NCBI GenBank assembly: GCA_021774795.1
Contig: JAJFIR010000029.1
Span: forward strand, 1-64,000
Source of the DNA: Emcibacteraceae bacterium
GTDB taxonomy: Bacteria; Pseudomonadota; Alphaproteobacteria; Sphingomonadales; Emcibacteraceae
Direction of reading: 5' to 3'
DNA: 64,000 nt
The notes beneath the pieces were generated by a model. It was not told the origin of the DNA. It did no database searches and saw only the letters and a list, made by a program, of their open reading frames with translations. Shown here in pieces: positions 34,990 through 43,907 of this stretch. A program made the translations under genes and the position numbers. The number at the start of each line of letters is the position of its first letter. Position 1 is the first letter of the stretch.

Positions 34990-36192
34990 ATGGAAGCCAC
35001 ACAAGAAAATTCAAAAGAGTTTAACCCGAAGTCTCCATTTCCACACAAAGAAGCTTTTTTTCCTATTATAGGGACCTACTTTGAGGCCGGTGCTCAACAC
35101 CCAATGAGCAGAGGATGTCATAAAGCGATAGAAGCGTATGTCGCCTATAAAGGTTTTCATACGGAAAGCGGTTATGATCCTATTTCAATGAGAAAGAATG
35201 TGATTGAAAAGTTTGCGACTTTAATCAATGCACGTCCTTCCGAAATATCTTATGTGGGAAGCACCACCATTGGTGAGAATCTGATTATCAAAGCTCTTGA
35301 ACTGGATAAAAAAGGAGGCAGAATAGTCACTGATGACTTGCATTATTTTGGATCGTACCAAATATACGGTGAACTGGTAAAGTTAGGTGTAGAAGTAATA
35401 ACACTACGTCACAAAAACGGTGTCATAAATACAAAAGATTATGAAAAAGCGATAACCGATGAAACAAACTTGATAGCACTCTCAAGCATATCAACATTTA
35501 ACGGTTTTCAGCATGATTTAAAGCGTATTTGCGATTTGGCTCATCGAAAAGGTGCCCTAGTTTACGCCGATATAATTCATCATGTCGGTGCAGTTCCGTT
35601 TGACGTAAAACAATCTGACGTAGATTTTTGTTCTTGCGGTTCGTTTAAATGGCTAATGGCTGATCAGGGACTAGGTTTCATTTATGTCAAAGATGATGTG
35701 CTACACAAACTTAAACGACCCTGGTACGGAAAACGTCAAGTAAAAAATTTAATTACTCATGTCTTTCCCGGCGACGATATGAACGATAACGGTAACGATA
35801 ACCATGTCTACGAATATGAGCTTTCAGAAACGACAGACGGATATTTTTCGATCTGGTCAGAGCCCCGAGCGGTAATTGCTCAGCTTAATTATTCTCTCAG
35901 CTATCTTTTAGACTGTACCGTGGAGCGCATCGTTGCCTACCGCCGGCCTATGATTGATCGATTGAAGGTGGCTATACCTAAACTCGGCTATCCTCTTTTG
36001 ACCCCTGCTGAAAGCAATGCCCCGCTCGTTACATTCGAATGTGCCAATGCCAAACAAAAACTTGGCCCCGCGTTTGAAACTGCTGGGATTAAAGCAAGCC
36101 TTTATAAGGGACATTTTCGAATAGCCCTCTCCGTTTATAATGATATGGATGACGTGGAACTTTTAGTGCAAACGTTGAAGGAAATAAGTTAG
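34990..36192 (+). CDS. Class V aminotransferase family PLP enzyme
   Basis: 400 residues, fold-type I PLP enzyme of the cysteine desulfurase / isopenicillin-N-epimerase group. Seen: the Asp of YADIIHHVGAVPFD (Asp194) and Lys220 in GSFKWLMADQGLGFIYV. There is no catalytic cysteine loop of the IscS/SufS type, so a desulfurase role is unlikely; selenocysteine-lyase-like, epimerase or kynureninase-like chemistry is possible. It has its own ribosome site (AGAGAG) and stands alone between the FlaEY-like and GGDEF-EAL genes; its stop overlaps that of the converging gene. Confidence 0.82.
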   Translation: MEATQENSKEFNPKSPFPHKEAFFPIIGTYFEAGAQHPMSRGCHKAIEAYVAYKGFHTESGYDPISMRKNVIEKFATLINARPSEISYVGSTTIGENLIIKALELDKKGGRIVTDDLHYFGSYQIYGELVKLGVEVITLRHKNGVINTKDYEKAITDETNLIALSSISTFNGFQHDLKRICDLAHRKGALVYADIIHHVGAVPFDVKQSDVDFCSCGSFKWLMADQGLGFIYVKDDVLHKLKRPWYGKRQVKNLITHVFPGDDMNDNGNDNHVYEYELSETTDGYFSIWSEPRAVIAQLNYSLSYLLDCTVERIVAYRRPMIDRLKVAIPKLGYPLLTPAESNAPLVTFECANAKQKLGPAFETAGIKASLYKGHFRIALSVYNDMDDVELLVQTLKEIS

Positions 36193-37493
36193 TGAGAATT
36201 CTGATAAGTTTTAAACCACTCGAGAAACTTATTCCGCTCAAGCGGCTCACTTATTAAAAACCCCTGGAATTCGTCACAACCATATTCCTTTAGCAGGTCT
36301 GACTGTGCTTGATGTTCTACACCCATTACAACAACTCTGAAGTCCATACTTTGCCCTAACATTATGATGGATTTGAAAATAGCGGTGCTTTTATCATCTT
36401 CCGGTACATCCGACAAGAAATTGCGGTCAATTTTTATTTCATCAACCTTCAAATTTTTGAGAACCGATAGGCTTGAAAAACCAGAACCAAAACCATCTAT
36501 GGAAACCTGGTACCCATAGTTTTTTATTTCAGTAAGTAATGCCGAAACTAATGTCTCACCGCCACTAATGATATTCTCGCTAATTTCCAAAATAATATTA
36601 TGTGGTTTAGCATCTTTTCTTGCTGACAATTTATGAAGTAATGCGAGTAAAGAAGCACTATTTTTAAGTTGAACATCAGATATGTTAATGGAAATTGGCA
36701 AATTTATACCAAGATTTTGCCATTCAATACTTAGAGCACAACATTCTTCCAGAACCCATTCTCCAATTTTTAAGATCAGATTGCTGCTTTCTGCGATCGG
36801 AATAAAATCATTAGGCGGCAAGATATTGCCATCAACATCCTTCATCCTTACCAAGGCTTCAATGCCACGAACTTCACCCGTTTTGACTGCAATTTTAGGC
36901 TGCAATTGAAGGATGAAACTCTCATTAGCCAGTGTAGACAGAATGGAATTTTTAACGTCTTCCCGCTCTTCAATTCTCTGACCAAGTTCTTGATTATAAT
37001 AATAATAACTAACTTCACTATTTGCTAATGCCATTTGAAGTGCCACATTGGCATTCGCTATAATTTCCTCTACCTCGCAGCTGTCATAAGGCAATAATGT
37101 GATACCAACAGTGATAGAAGGATTGATCTGCTGTCCGTCAATTTCACATTCTATTGTCAGATATTCCTGAACTTTCTTCATCACGACATGAATGTTTTCC
37201 GGTCTTTTGATACTATTTGCAATGATGACGAATTGATGTTCATCAAATCTAACGGCAGTATCCATATCCCATAAACATTTATTTAATCGTGCCGCGATCA
37301 GTGTCAAAAAATCATTAATGTTACCTTCACCAACTAATATGGAAATTTCACCCATATTATCGATGTTTACGAGCAGCACCCCACAATATGTTTCCTGCCG
37401 CTTAATTTGGATTAGAATGTCGTCTAAAACGGACCAAAGATGCCCGCGTTTTGGCAGTCCCGTTACGGTATCAAGTAGATTAGGATCCATCAT
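36189..37493 (-). CDS. Degenerate GGDEF-EAL protein
   Basis: Tandem GGDEF (about 10-170) and EAL (about 185-430) domains, no membrane segment. The GGDEF signature reads RFDEHQF, so it cannot make c-di-GMP. In EAL the first motif is intact (IEALVRM), Asn of NISDVQL, Glu of LEISENI and Lys of IKIDRNF are kept, but the metal-binding DDFG reads DGFG and AEGVE reads VMGVE. Two acidic positions are therefore lost, and phosphodiesterase activity is doubtful. It may act as a c-di-GMP-binding effector or in protein contacts. I start at the ATG at 37493, with GCGGA before it; a GTG four codons upstream is open. Confidence 0.85.
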   Translation of the reverse strand: MMDPNLLDTVTGLPKRGHLWSVLDDILIQIKRQETYCGVLLVNIDNMGEISILVGEGNINDFLTLIAARLNKCLWDMDTAVRFDEHQFVIIANSIKRPENIHVVMKKVQEYLTIECEIDGQQINPSITVGITLLPYDSCEVEEIIANANVALQMALANSEVSYYYYNQELGQRIEEREDVKNSILSTLANESFILQLQPKIAVKTGEVRGIEALVRMKDVDGNILPPNDFIPIAESSNLILKIGEWVLEECCALSIEWQNLGINLPISINISDVQLKNSASLLALLHKLSARKDAKPHNIILEISENIISGGETLVSALLTEIKNYGYQVSIDGFGSGFSSLSVLKNLKVDEIKIDRNFLSDVPEDDKSTAIFKSIIMLGQSMDFRVVVMGVEHQAQSDLLKEYGCDEFQGFLISEPLERNKFLEWFKTYQNSH

Positions 37494-37590
37494 AATTTCC
37501 GCCACATAAGTTTCATTAAATACTTACGACATAATGCGTTAAAGATATATTAAATGAGCCTATTTTCATATAACAAATAGAGAGTTAACC

Positions 37591-38601
37591 CTATCTATCA
37601 AGTTCACCAAACCTTTTGTTTAAGATAGGATATTTTTGCCAGTCCTTGTGATCAAAATGCCACCATTCGTTTGAAACGACTTTAAAGCCTTCCGCCTCCA
37701 TTATGGTACGAAGCAAATCACGGTGCCACCGTTCCAGCGAAGTACCACCCATATAGTCGGGATAAGACCGATCCGACATCTCGTCATATGTTCCCACCAT
37801 TTTGACGACTTCTCCCGAATTCAATTCATATAAGGTTAGGTCAATCGCACTTCCCATATTGTGTTTTGATCCGGATTGCGGATTGGCAACAAAATCCCTT
37901 TCCGGTCCTTCGGTTGCGTCCCAGAAAATTTTAGTGACGTACCATGGGCGATACGCATCATGCACCAATATACCGTATCCCAGTTTATTTAGTTTTTTAT
38001 TTGCTTCATTTAATGCCAGCACTGCGGGACGCTGCAAAAAGCTTTTTGCCTGCGAATAAGTAGCGACGCTTAAGAAGTTATTTGTCGTCGCATAACGAAT
38101 ATCCAATTTAACATTATCAAGAACAGTCGTAATATCAACAAGGTCCGGCTCGCGAAAATCGCCTTTCTGAACGGGTGGCGTTGCATTTAAAGCGGCCTCT
38201 AATAAGGGAGCCAATCCATTCTTCATTTCAACTTTAAAAGATTGCCCGTCGCGCGGTTCTATGTGAATTCGATGAAACGTATCATCACCCATTTTAAGCA
38301 TTGACCCCTGCCCCATTTGATCACGCGAAAACACAACATCGATATCATAATATGAAAAATGGTCAGGACTAGTTTCTGCTAATGTAATATCGGATTTTTG
38401 ACCATTCGGATTTACAATAGCATGAAGCGAACCACCATCTTCTCTAATGATGATCTTTATATCTTCCTTGACATATTCACCTAGAATTCCTGTCCATTTT
38501 TCAGGTGACGGGACGGGCTTTGCATCAAAGTCAAATGCATATGCATTAAAACTTTGAAAACAAAAAAGTAGAATTAAGATATTGCAGATAAATAAACGCA
38601 T
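37591..38601 (-). CDS. Exported VanX-like D-Ala-D-Ala dipeptidase (M15D) with an extra N-terminal domain
   Basis: 336 residues with a signal peptide (cleavage near AYA at 20-22). The C-terminal 190 residues are M15D: VKLDIRYATTNNF, HDAYRPW, zinc ligands His247 and Asp254 in SKHNMGSAIDL, Glu312 and His315 in NEWWHFDH. These are the complete VanX/DdpX residues for cutting D-Ala-D-Ala. Residues about 30-145 form an unrecognised beta-rich domain. Periplasmic location suggests recycling or scavenging of peptidoglycan dipeptide and not vancomycin resistance; no vanH or vanA partner is present. It follows two Sel1 genes on the same strand, 39 bases apart. Confidence 0.88.
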   Translation of the reverse strand: MRLFICNILILLFCFQSFNAYAFDFDAKPVPSPEKWTGILGEYVKEDIKIIIREDGGSLHAIVNPNGQKSDITLAETSPDHFSYYDIDVVFSRDQMGQGSMLKMGDDTFHRIHIEPRDGQSFKVEMKNGLAPLLEAALNATPPVQKGDFREPDLVDITTVLDNVKLDIRYATTNNFLSVATYSQAKSFLQRPAVLALNEANKKLNKLGYGILVHDAYRPWYVTKIFWDATEGPERDFVANPQSGSKHNMGSAIDLTLYELNSGEVVKMVGTYDEMSDRSYPDYMGGTSLERWHRDLLRTIMEAEGFKVVSNEWWHFDHKDWQKYPILNKRFGELDR

Positions 38602-38640
38602 CTAATAGTCACTCCCCGTTGCTGCATACCGAAATACAGT

Positions 38641-39159
38641 TTATTCAATCTTCCCGCGATTTTCTTTAATCCATTCGTCGGCTTTCGCTTGGATGCTGTT
38701 AATATCATCACGCTCCATATAATTGGTGACACGCCACATAAACTTACGTGCTTTTTCAAAACCACCATCTTCGGCTAGAATAAACCAGAAATAAGATCCC
38801 GTAAGATCAAATTCGGTGCCACGACCGTTTAATTTCATGGTTCCAATGTTACCTTGCGATATGGGATGCCCTTGCAAGGCTGCTTTCATAAACCATTTGT
38901 AGGCCGTAACATCATCACGGGGCAAAGTACGTCCAGTTGCATACATAACACCAAGATAATATTGTGCCATCATATGTCCGTCTTCCGCCGCCTTGGTAAA
39001 CCCATCAAATGCTGCTTCAAATTGGCGTTCATCAAAGGCTTTCTTCGCTTCTTCATATCCAGCAGATGCACCTGCGACAGGTATTATTGCAAAAGTTAAA
39101 AGCAAGGCAAGTATGCCAATTATCTTATTATTTATTAATATGCCTGGAAAAACGTTCAT
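38641..39159 (-). CDS. Exported Sel1-repeat protein
   Basis: 172 residues. A hydrophobic segment at 12-32 ends in AGASA and looks like a signal peptide. Then come Sel1-type TPR repeats: AAEDGHMMAQYYLGVMYATGR and KAALQGHPISQGNIGTMKLNGRG, plus a weaker last unit. Sel1 proteins act as scaffolds for protein contacts, often in the envelope. AGGTGA precedes the ATG. Same strand and about 20 bases from the next Sel1 gene. Confidence 0.85.
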   Translation of the reverse strand: MNVFPGILINNKIIGILALLLTFAIIPVAGASAGYEEAKKAFDERQFEAAFDGFTKAAEDGHMMAQYYLGVMYATGRTLPRDDVTAYKWFMKAALQGHPISQGNIGTMKLNGRGTEFDLTGSYFWFILAEDGGFEKARKFMWRVTNYMERDDINSIQAKADEWIKENRGKIE

Positions 39160-39179
39160 TAGTTATTTCACCTGCTAAA

Positions 39180-39485
39180 TTAGAAATATTCATAAAGCAA
39201 TTGGAGGGCAGTTGGTGCATCGGGATGACCATTATCCGCTGCCAACTGGTACCACTCACCTGCTTTGAGGTCGCTTTGCTTAACGCCATGCCCATGTTCA
39301 TACATGACACCTAAATTATATTGAGCATTCATATCATTATTCTCCGCAGCTTCAGTAAATTCGACAAGGGCGACCGCGTACTCACCCTTAGCGTACGCCT
39401 CTTCACCTTTGGCATTATCTGCATGTGCCAGCATCGACTGAGAAGTAAATAACGCTATCGCAAATACGAATTTCCTTAAGATCAT
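39180..39485 (-). CDS. Small exported Sel1-repeat protein
   Basis: 101 residues from the ATG at 39485, which has AGGAT upstream and starts a neat signal peptide (MILRKFVFAIALF ... AHA). Contains about two Sel1 units (AAENNDMNAQYNLGVMYEHGHGV and AADNGHPDAPTALQLLYEYF). An in-frame ATG eight codons earlier is possible. First of two adjacent Sel1 genes after the TonB-dependent receptor. Confidence 0.82.
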   Translation of the reverse strand: MILRKFVFAIALFTSQSMLAHADNAKGEEAYAKGEYAVALVEFTEAAENNDMNAQYNLGVMYEHGHGVKQSDLKAGEWYQLAADNGHPDAPTALQLLYEYF

Positions 39486-39580
39486 AAATGTTATCCTGTA
39501 AAGCCTCAAAATACCAATTTAAGATTATATCCAAAAATGGAATTTGACAATATTATAATGTGATGGGCTTCATACTATTG

Positions 39581-41854
39581 TTAAAAAGTGCCCTGCAAAG
39601 AAAACTCTACTTCCCTCGGGCTGGTTGAAACCCTATTAACTCTTCTATTGAAATCATTCAATCTGATATGGTCATTATACCAGAAAATATTTGACGTGGC
39701 ACGCTTACCGGAAAGCTGTTTCGCTTCAATACGCATTTTTACACCTTCAAATATGTTATATTCCACAAATGCACTCAAAAATGCAGCGGGACTATTGGGC
39801 CAATGAAAATTAATATCGTTCGTTTCTTCATCACTTCTAAAGGTGCCCCGAAACCCGTATGAGAAGTCCCATTCGGTAATATCATGGCGGAAATTGACAT
39901 CAACCCGATGATCGGATACACGGTCGAAGTTTCTTTTTAAATTAGTAAATTGGTCTGTCGCACGACGTTTTTCGAAGGTATAACTAGTACTTAAAGTGGC
40001 TTGCGGTATACCAATAAAGCCCAAGCGTATATTAGTTAATACCTTTATTCCGTATGCGGTCGCTTTATCTATATTACCCGATTTAGATGTAAACCCGGAT
40101 CCATTATCATCTACGAGGTCCCTCAATATCTGATCTGGTGGAAGTGCGAAGAAAGCCTCGGTACCAACAGGATTAAAACCAAAATCAAAATACTCCGTAA
40201 AATCAACCCTTGTTATATGATCTTTATAACTACGGTAAAATGGTTCAATTTCAATTGATCCGGTATCGTTGGGCAGGCGATGTTCATAGGCTACTGAAAA
40301 CTCCCATACTTGTTCCGGGCGAATATTGGTATTCCCAAGTCTTATTTCTTCAGTTCTTTGATCAAACCGAGTGACAAAATTATTGAAATTCAACTGGCTT
40401 ACTTTCTTTTCCGCTGTTAGCCTAATCTGATCTCTATCCGTGACATCATAGCGCACATTTATTCTTGGTTTAAGGTATGTGAAGCTTGTGTCGCGGCGAC
40501 TGATCGTACCGTCAGTGAATATATTATCTGCAACGATTTTAGAAAATTCTGCAGTTAAAGAACTTTGCAATATTAAGTTCGACATAATATTATAAGTATG
40601 ATTGGCAAATAATTCGTAACGATTTTCCTGAATTTCTACATTGTCACTATTTGCAATAACAAAAGGGTCAGTAGCAGTCTCTGTAATTGAGCTATCCAAG
40701 GCATTCTCACGTTCATCTTTAACAAATGTTTTATCAAAGGTATTAATCGCGGCTTCTCCACCAAGTTCCAATATCTGATTACCGGTGATACTTTTTGTCA
40801 CTGATGCTCTTAGTATTTTCTCTTGTTTATTTTCATATTCCGTATCTTTTATATTCTGAAACTGATTTGCACCAACACCCGTAAAGCGATCAATGATTTT
40901 ATCTTCGGTTTGCTGGTTCACAACAAAAAGAGCTTTAAAATTACCAAAATTACCTAATGAGCGTGTATAGTCACCACCAACTTCCCACTTATCCTGATCT
41001 TCCTCTGTTTCCCAAAAAATATCGCCGTCGCTGTCACCTCTTTCAATTCTCGCTTCATCACCGTTCATTTCCTGTGGTTCATATAAACCGTTGAGGCGAA
41101 GCACAGAACCGTCTTCGAAATTGTATGAAAGATTTGTATTTAATTTAAAACCGCGAAAATGGAATCCCGCATCAATATTTTTAACACCGGTTTGACGTTC
41201 TAATGGATCAAAAGTTGTTTCCGTGCGGTCCACAATAAAATTATTACTGGTACGTTCGCCGCTAAACATATATTCAAGATTACCTGTTGAGCCGCTATGG
41301 GAAAGTAAAAATTCTGCCCCAAGCGCGTGGCCAAATTTATACTCGTTTGTTGTTTTCCAAAATGTCGTTGAATTTGATGCCCCTTCAAGCAATGTAATAT
41401 TAACCACAAGTCCTTGACTTTGCACATCAAGTCCACTTGCCGCGCCGCGGATGAGTTCAATTTTGCTGACTTGCGTCGCCGATATTCGACCAAGGCTATC
41501 ATCAATATTATTTGATTTCCCGGCAAGCCTCTTACCATTGATTAGAATCTGATCACCACCTGATCCAAAACCTCTTTCAGCACGGTTATTTGCCCCTCCG
41601 CCGCCGCGACGTTGTTGTCGGTTTTTATTTAAAATATCCGGAACACCAGGAACTCTCTGCAACATATCCAGTAATGTCACTGTTTCATATTTCTCAAAAT
41701 ATTCTTTGTCATAAGTGACAATCGCGGCGTCACCTTCTGTTCTGGTTATTTGAGCAGCCATAGAAGTCAGGGAAAACGCCATGGTAAAGACCGGTGTCAC
41801 CAACAAAATATTGAGCAAATTTTGTCGAATTTTATTATTATTCTTAATCGTCAT
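39581..41854 (-). CDS. TonB-dependent outer membrane receptor
   Basis: 757 residues. Signal peptide to about residue 35 (SLTSMAA), then a plug domain (VTLLDMLQRVPGV, a Gly/Arg-rich stretch RRGGGGANNRAERGFGSGGDQILINGKRLAGK, ISATQVSKIELIRGAASGLDV) and a 22-strand barrel that ends in the expected aromatic residue, ...LQGTF. It imports a TonB-dependent ligand such as an iron complex, oligosaccharide or peptide; the plug gives no ligand hint. The following genes (Sel1, Sel1, VanX-like dipeptidase) have the same direction and small gaps. Confidence 0.92.
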   Translation of the reverse strand: MTIKNNNKIRQNLLNILLVTPVFTMAFSLTSMAAQITRTEGDAAIVTYDKEYFEKYETVTLLDMLQRVPGVPDILNKNRQQRRGGGGANNRAERGFGSGGDQILINGKRLAGKSNNIDDSLGRISATQVSKIELIRGAASGLDVQSQGLVVNITLLEGASNSTTFWKTTNEYKFGHALGAEFLLSHSGSTGNLEYMFSGERTSNNFIVDRTETTFDPLERQTGVKNIDAGFHFRGFKLNTNLSYNFEDGSVLRLNGLYEPQEMNGDEARIERGDSDGDIFWETEEDQDKWEVGGDYTRSLGNFGNFKALFVVNQQTEDKIIDRFTGVGANQFQNIKDTEYENKQEKILRASVTKSITGNQILELGGEAAINTFDKTFVKDERENALDSSITETATDPFVIANSDNVEIQENRYELFANHTYNIMSNLILQSSLTAEFSKIVADNIFTDGTISRRDTSFTYLKPRINVRYDVTDRDQIRLTAEKKVSQLNFNNFVTRFDQRTEEIRLGNTNIRPEQVWEFSVAYEHRLPNDTGSIEIEPFYRSYKDHITRVDFTEYFDFGFNPVGTEAFFALPPDQILRDLVDDNGSGFTSKSGNIDKATAYGIKVLTNIRLGFIGIPQATLSTSYTFEKRRATDQFTNLKRNFDRVSDHRVDVNFRHDITEWDFSYGFRGTFRSDEETNDINFHWPNSPAAFLSAFVEYNIFEGVKMRIEAKQLSGKRATSNIFWYNDHIRLNDFNRRVNRVSTSPREVEFSLQGTF

Positions 41855-41969
41855 GGTGTGTTAGTTCCCGGATATTGCAGAATTTTTTATTATGATAGTA
41901 TGTATATGTTATAATATAATGGTTATAAAGATAAATCGTTTACGAAACAATAATTATCGCATAACTTTT

Positions 41970-41990
41970 TTGTGATTGTCCGGATCACAA
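41970..41990. promoter_or_regulatory. Perfect 7-base inverted repeat upstream of the TonB receptor
   Basis: TTGTGAT and ATCACAA are separated by TGTCCGG. It lies about 115 bases before the TonB receptor start. It resembles a CRP site but has a 9-base gap between TGTGA and TCACA, where CRP needs 6. It is not followed by T on either strand, so it is a candidate operator and not a terminator. Whether it is used is unknown. Confidence 0.4.
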
Positions 41991-41992
41991 CC

Positions 41993-42046
41993 TTAAAAAG
42001 TCCCTTGAAGTCCAACTGTCATTTCTGTCCGGTTATTTGACGAAAA
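41993..42046 (-). pseudogene. C-terminal remnant of a second TonB-dependent receptor
   Basis: Read on the minus strand, 17 codons end in TVGLQGTF and a TAA stop; the intact receptor next to it ends in EFSLQGTF and TAA. The barrel-ending pattern (aromatic last residue) is conserved. A TAG precedes the fragment, and the rest of the gene is not recognisable upstream, so this looks like the tail left after deletion of an earlier tandem copy. Confidence 0.6.
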
Positions 42047-42323
42047 CTAAAACCGGTAGCCATTAATAATGTGGTTAACTTTGGGGCATTCTTCATAATG
42101 CGCTTTCAAGCAAACTTATATGATAATAATAATTAGTTGTAAGAATATTACGTGTTAATAATGTAAATCCGGCGAATATTGCAATAATAAATTAACAGGT
42201 AATGATATGAATAAACCTACCCCGTTGTTATTAAACATTTTATTTAAAAAGAAATATTCGCTTTAAATCTGCTAATTCTCATATTACTCTACACTCTTCC
42301 GAGGAAAAACACACGAGGTCCGC
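42047..42323. other. Gene-free AT-rich gap before the beta-lactamase-fold gene
   Basis: About 280 bases with stop codons in all frames and no repeat or hairpin I can defend. It should hold the promoter of the serine hydrolase gene. Together with the receptor tail and the inverted repeat it fills the 469 bases between the TonB receptor and that gene. Confidence 0.5.
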
Positions 42324-43883
42324 ATGTTAAGATCGAAAATAAAATCATTCATTTTACGAACAGTATTCTATATCGGATCATTAAATCTGGCTTGTGGAGA
42401 AAATATTAGTGAACCACAGTTGGACGTGATGGTCGAAAATGCAATGACGACCTTCAACGTACCCGGAGTTGCTGTTGGTATTATAAAAAATGGTGCTATC
42501 CAACATTTAAAAGGCTATGGCGTACGCGAGATCGGCAAAAACACACCAATAGAAACAGATACTTTGTATGCTATAGCATCAAACAGCAAAGCATTTACGG
42601 CTGCGGGGCTGGCTATTTTGGTAGATGACGGCGTGGTTGACTGGGATGATAAAGTAATCGATTATATTGCCAATTTCCGTCTTATGGATCCGTGGGTTAC
42701 GCGAGAATTCACCATTCGTGATTTACTTACTCACCGAAGTGGTATGGGACTTGGAGCCGGAGATTTAATGTTCTGGCCAACTACCGAGGTTTCGAGAGAA
42801 GAAATAATTCATAATGTTCGCCACCTTAAAATGGTTAGTGGCTTTCGCACCAAATATGCTTATGACAATCTTCTATATGTGGTTGCGGGTGAAGTTATTG
42901 CCGCCGCTTCCGGCATATCTTACGAAGATTTCATACAAACGCGCATTCTTGAGCCACTGGGAATGGAAAGCGGTTGTTATGCTGACCTTACCCAGTTAGA
43001 TGATCAGGATAACATTGCCGAACCCCATGTAGAAGTCTACGGCAAGCTTCAAAAAGCCAGTCGACTTCAAGAGCTGGGTGAACCAATGGTTATCGCAGCA
43101 GCCGGAGGAATTCAATGCAGTGCCAGTGCTCTTATGACTTGGCTTAATATGCACCTTAATGATGGCGGTAGAATAATGTCCAAGCAACAGCATGATGAAA
43201 TGTGGACACCACAAACCATTCTACCCGTAAGTGATCAAGATCACAAATGGCATAATACGAATTTCGCAGCATATGGCCTTGGTTTTCGCCTGCAAGATTT
43301 CCACGGGTACAAAATGACGTCACACACCGGCGGATTGCTTGGAATGGTGACTTATATTGTGATGATACCGAAGGAAGACCTTGGCATCGTAGTCCTTACC
43401 AATCAGGAAAATGGTTCAGCCATGCAGGCGATAATGAAAAATGTACTACAAAAATATCTTGAAACCGGTGATGTTGATTGGATTTCCAGACTTTCTGAAA
43501 TCCGGAACAATCAACTGGCAAGCGCACAAAATCAAATTACCGCCGAAAGTGCAAATGCAGATACAAAGTCACTATTACCGGTCGAAGACTATATGGGTAT
43601 CTTTCGTGATCCGTGGTTTGGCAATGTTACCATCGAAAAAAAAGACGGCACGCTATACTTCACTGCAGCAAAGTCAAGAAAATTAAGGGGTAAAATGTTC
43701 CCGTTTAAGTTTAATACATTTAAAGTAATTTGGGATGATCGCAGTTTCAATGCTGATGCCTACGCGATGTTCAGCACGGATTTTGAAGGTAAGGTTAGTG
43801 GCCTTAAGATGAATGCAATTTCACCCCTAACCGATTTTAGCTATGATTTCCATGATCTAGATTTTGCCAAGGTAAACAATTAA
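42324..43883 (+). CDS. Beta-lactamase-fold serine hydrolase with DUF3471-like C-terminal domain
   Basis: 519 residues, class C beta-lactamase/PBP-like fold: SxxK at Ser86-Lys89 (ASNSKAF), YxN-type motif at Tyr180-Asn182 (YAYDN), and the third box HTGG in TSHTGGLLG. The last 110 residues match the small beta-barrel tail domain often called DUF3471. The N-terminus is hydrophobic with a Cys at 24 (NLACG), not a standard lipobox, so export is likely and lipidation uncertain. Relatives act as esterases, D-amino-acid peptidases or peptidoglycan hydrolases, and antibiotic resistance should not be assumed. Confidence 0.88.
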   Translation: MLRSKIKSFILRTVFYIGSLNLACGENISEPQLDVMVENAMTTFNVPGVAVGIIKNGAIQHLKGYGVREIGKNTPIETDTLYAIASNSKAFTAAGLAILVDDGVVDWDDKVIDYIANFRLMDPWVTREFTIRDLLTHRSGMGLGAGDLMFWPTTEVSREEIIHNVRHLKMVSGFRTKYAYDNLLYVVAGEVIAAASGISYEDFIQTRILEPLGMESGCYADLTQLDDQDNIAEPHVEVYGKLQKASRLQELGEPMVIAAAGGIQCSASALMTWLNMHLNDGGRIMSKQQHDEMWTPQTILPVSDQDHKWHNTNFAAYGLGFRLQDFHGYKMTSHTGGLLGMVTYIVMIPKEDLGIVVLTNQENGSAMQAIMKNVLQKYLETGDVDWISRLSEIRNNQLASAQNQITAESANADTKSLLPVEDYMGIFRDPWFGNVTIEKKDGTLYFTAAKSRKLRGKMFPFKFNTFKVIWDDRSFNADAYAMFSTDFEGKVSGLKMNAISPLTDFSYDFHDLDFAKVNN

Positions 43884-43907
43884 CTATCTAGCATAATTTC
43901 CAATAAA

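Noticed and set aside
37591-38601. vanX of a vancomycin-resistance cluster
   Set aside because: Only the dipeptidase is present; vanH, vanA and vanRS are missing, and the host is Gram-negative. A peptidoglycan turnover role is simpler.
41970-41990. CRP/FNR box upstream of the TonB receptor
   Set aside because: The gap between TGTGA and TCACA is 9 bases, not 6 (CRP), and the flanks do not match FNR either.
42324-43883. Acquired beta-lactamase resistance gene
   Set aside because: The SxxK/YxN/HTGG fold is shared with esterases and peptidases, and the protein has an extra C-terminal domain; there is no mobile element or AmpR-type regulator near it.
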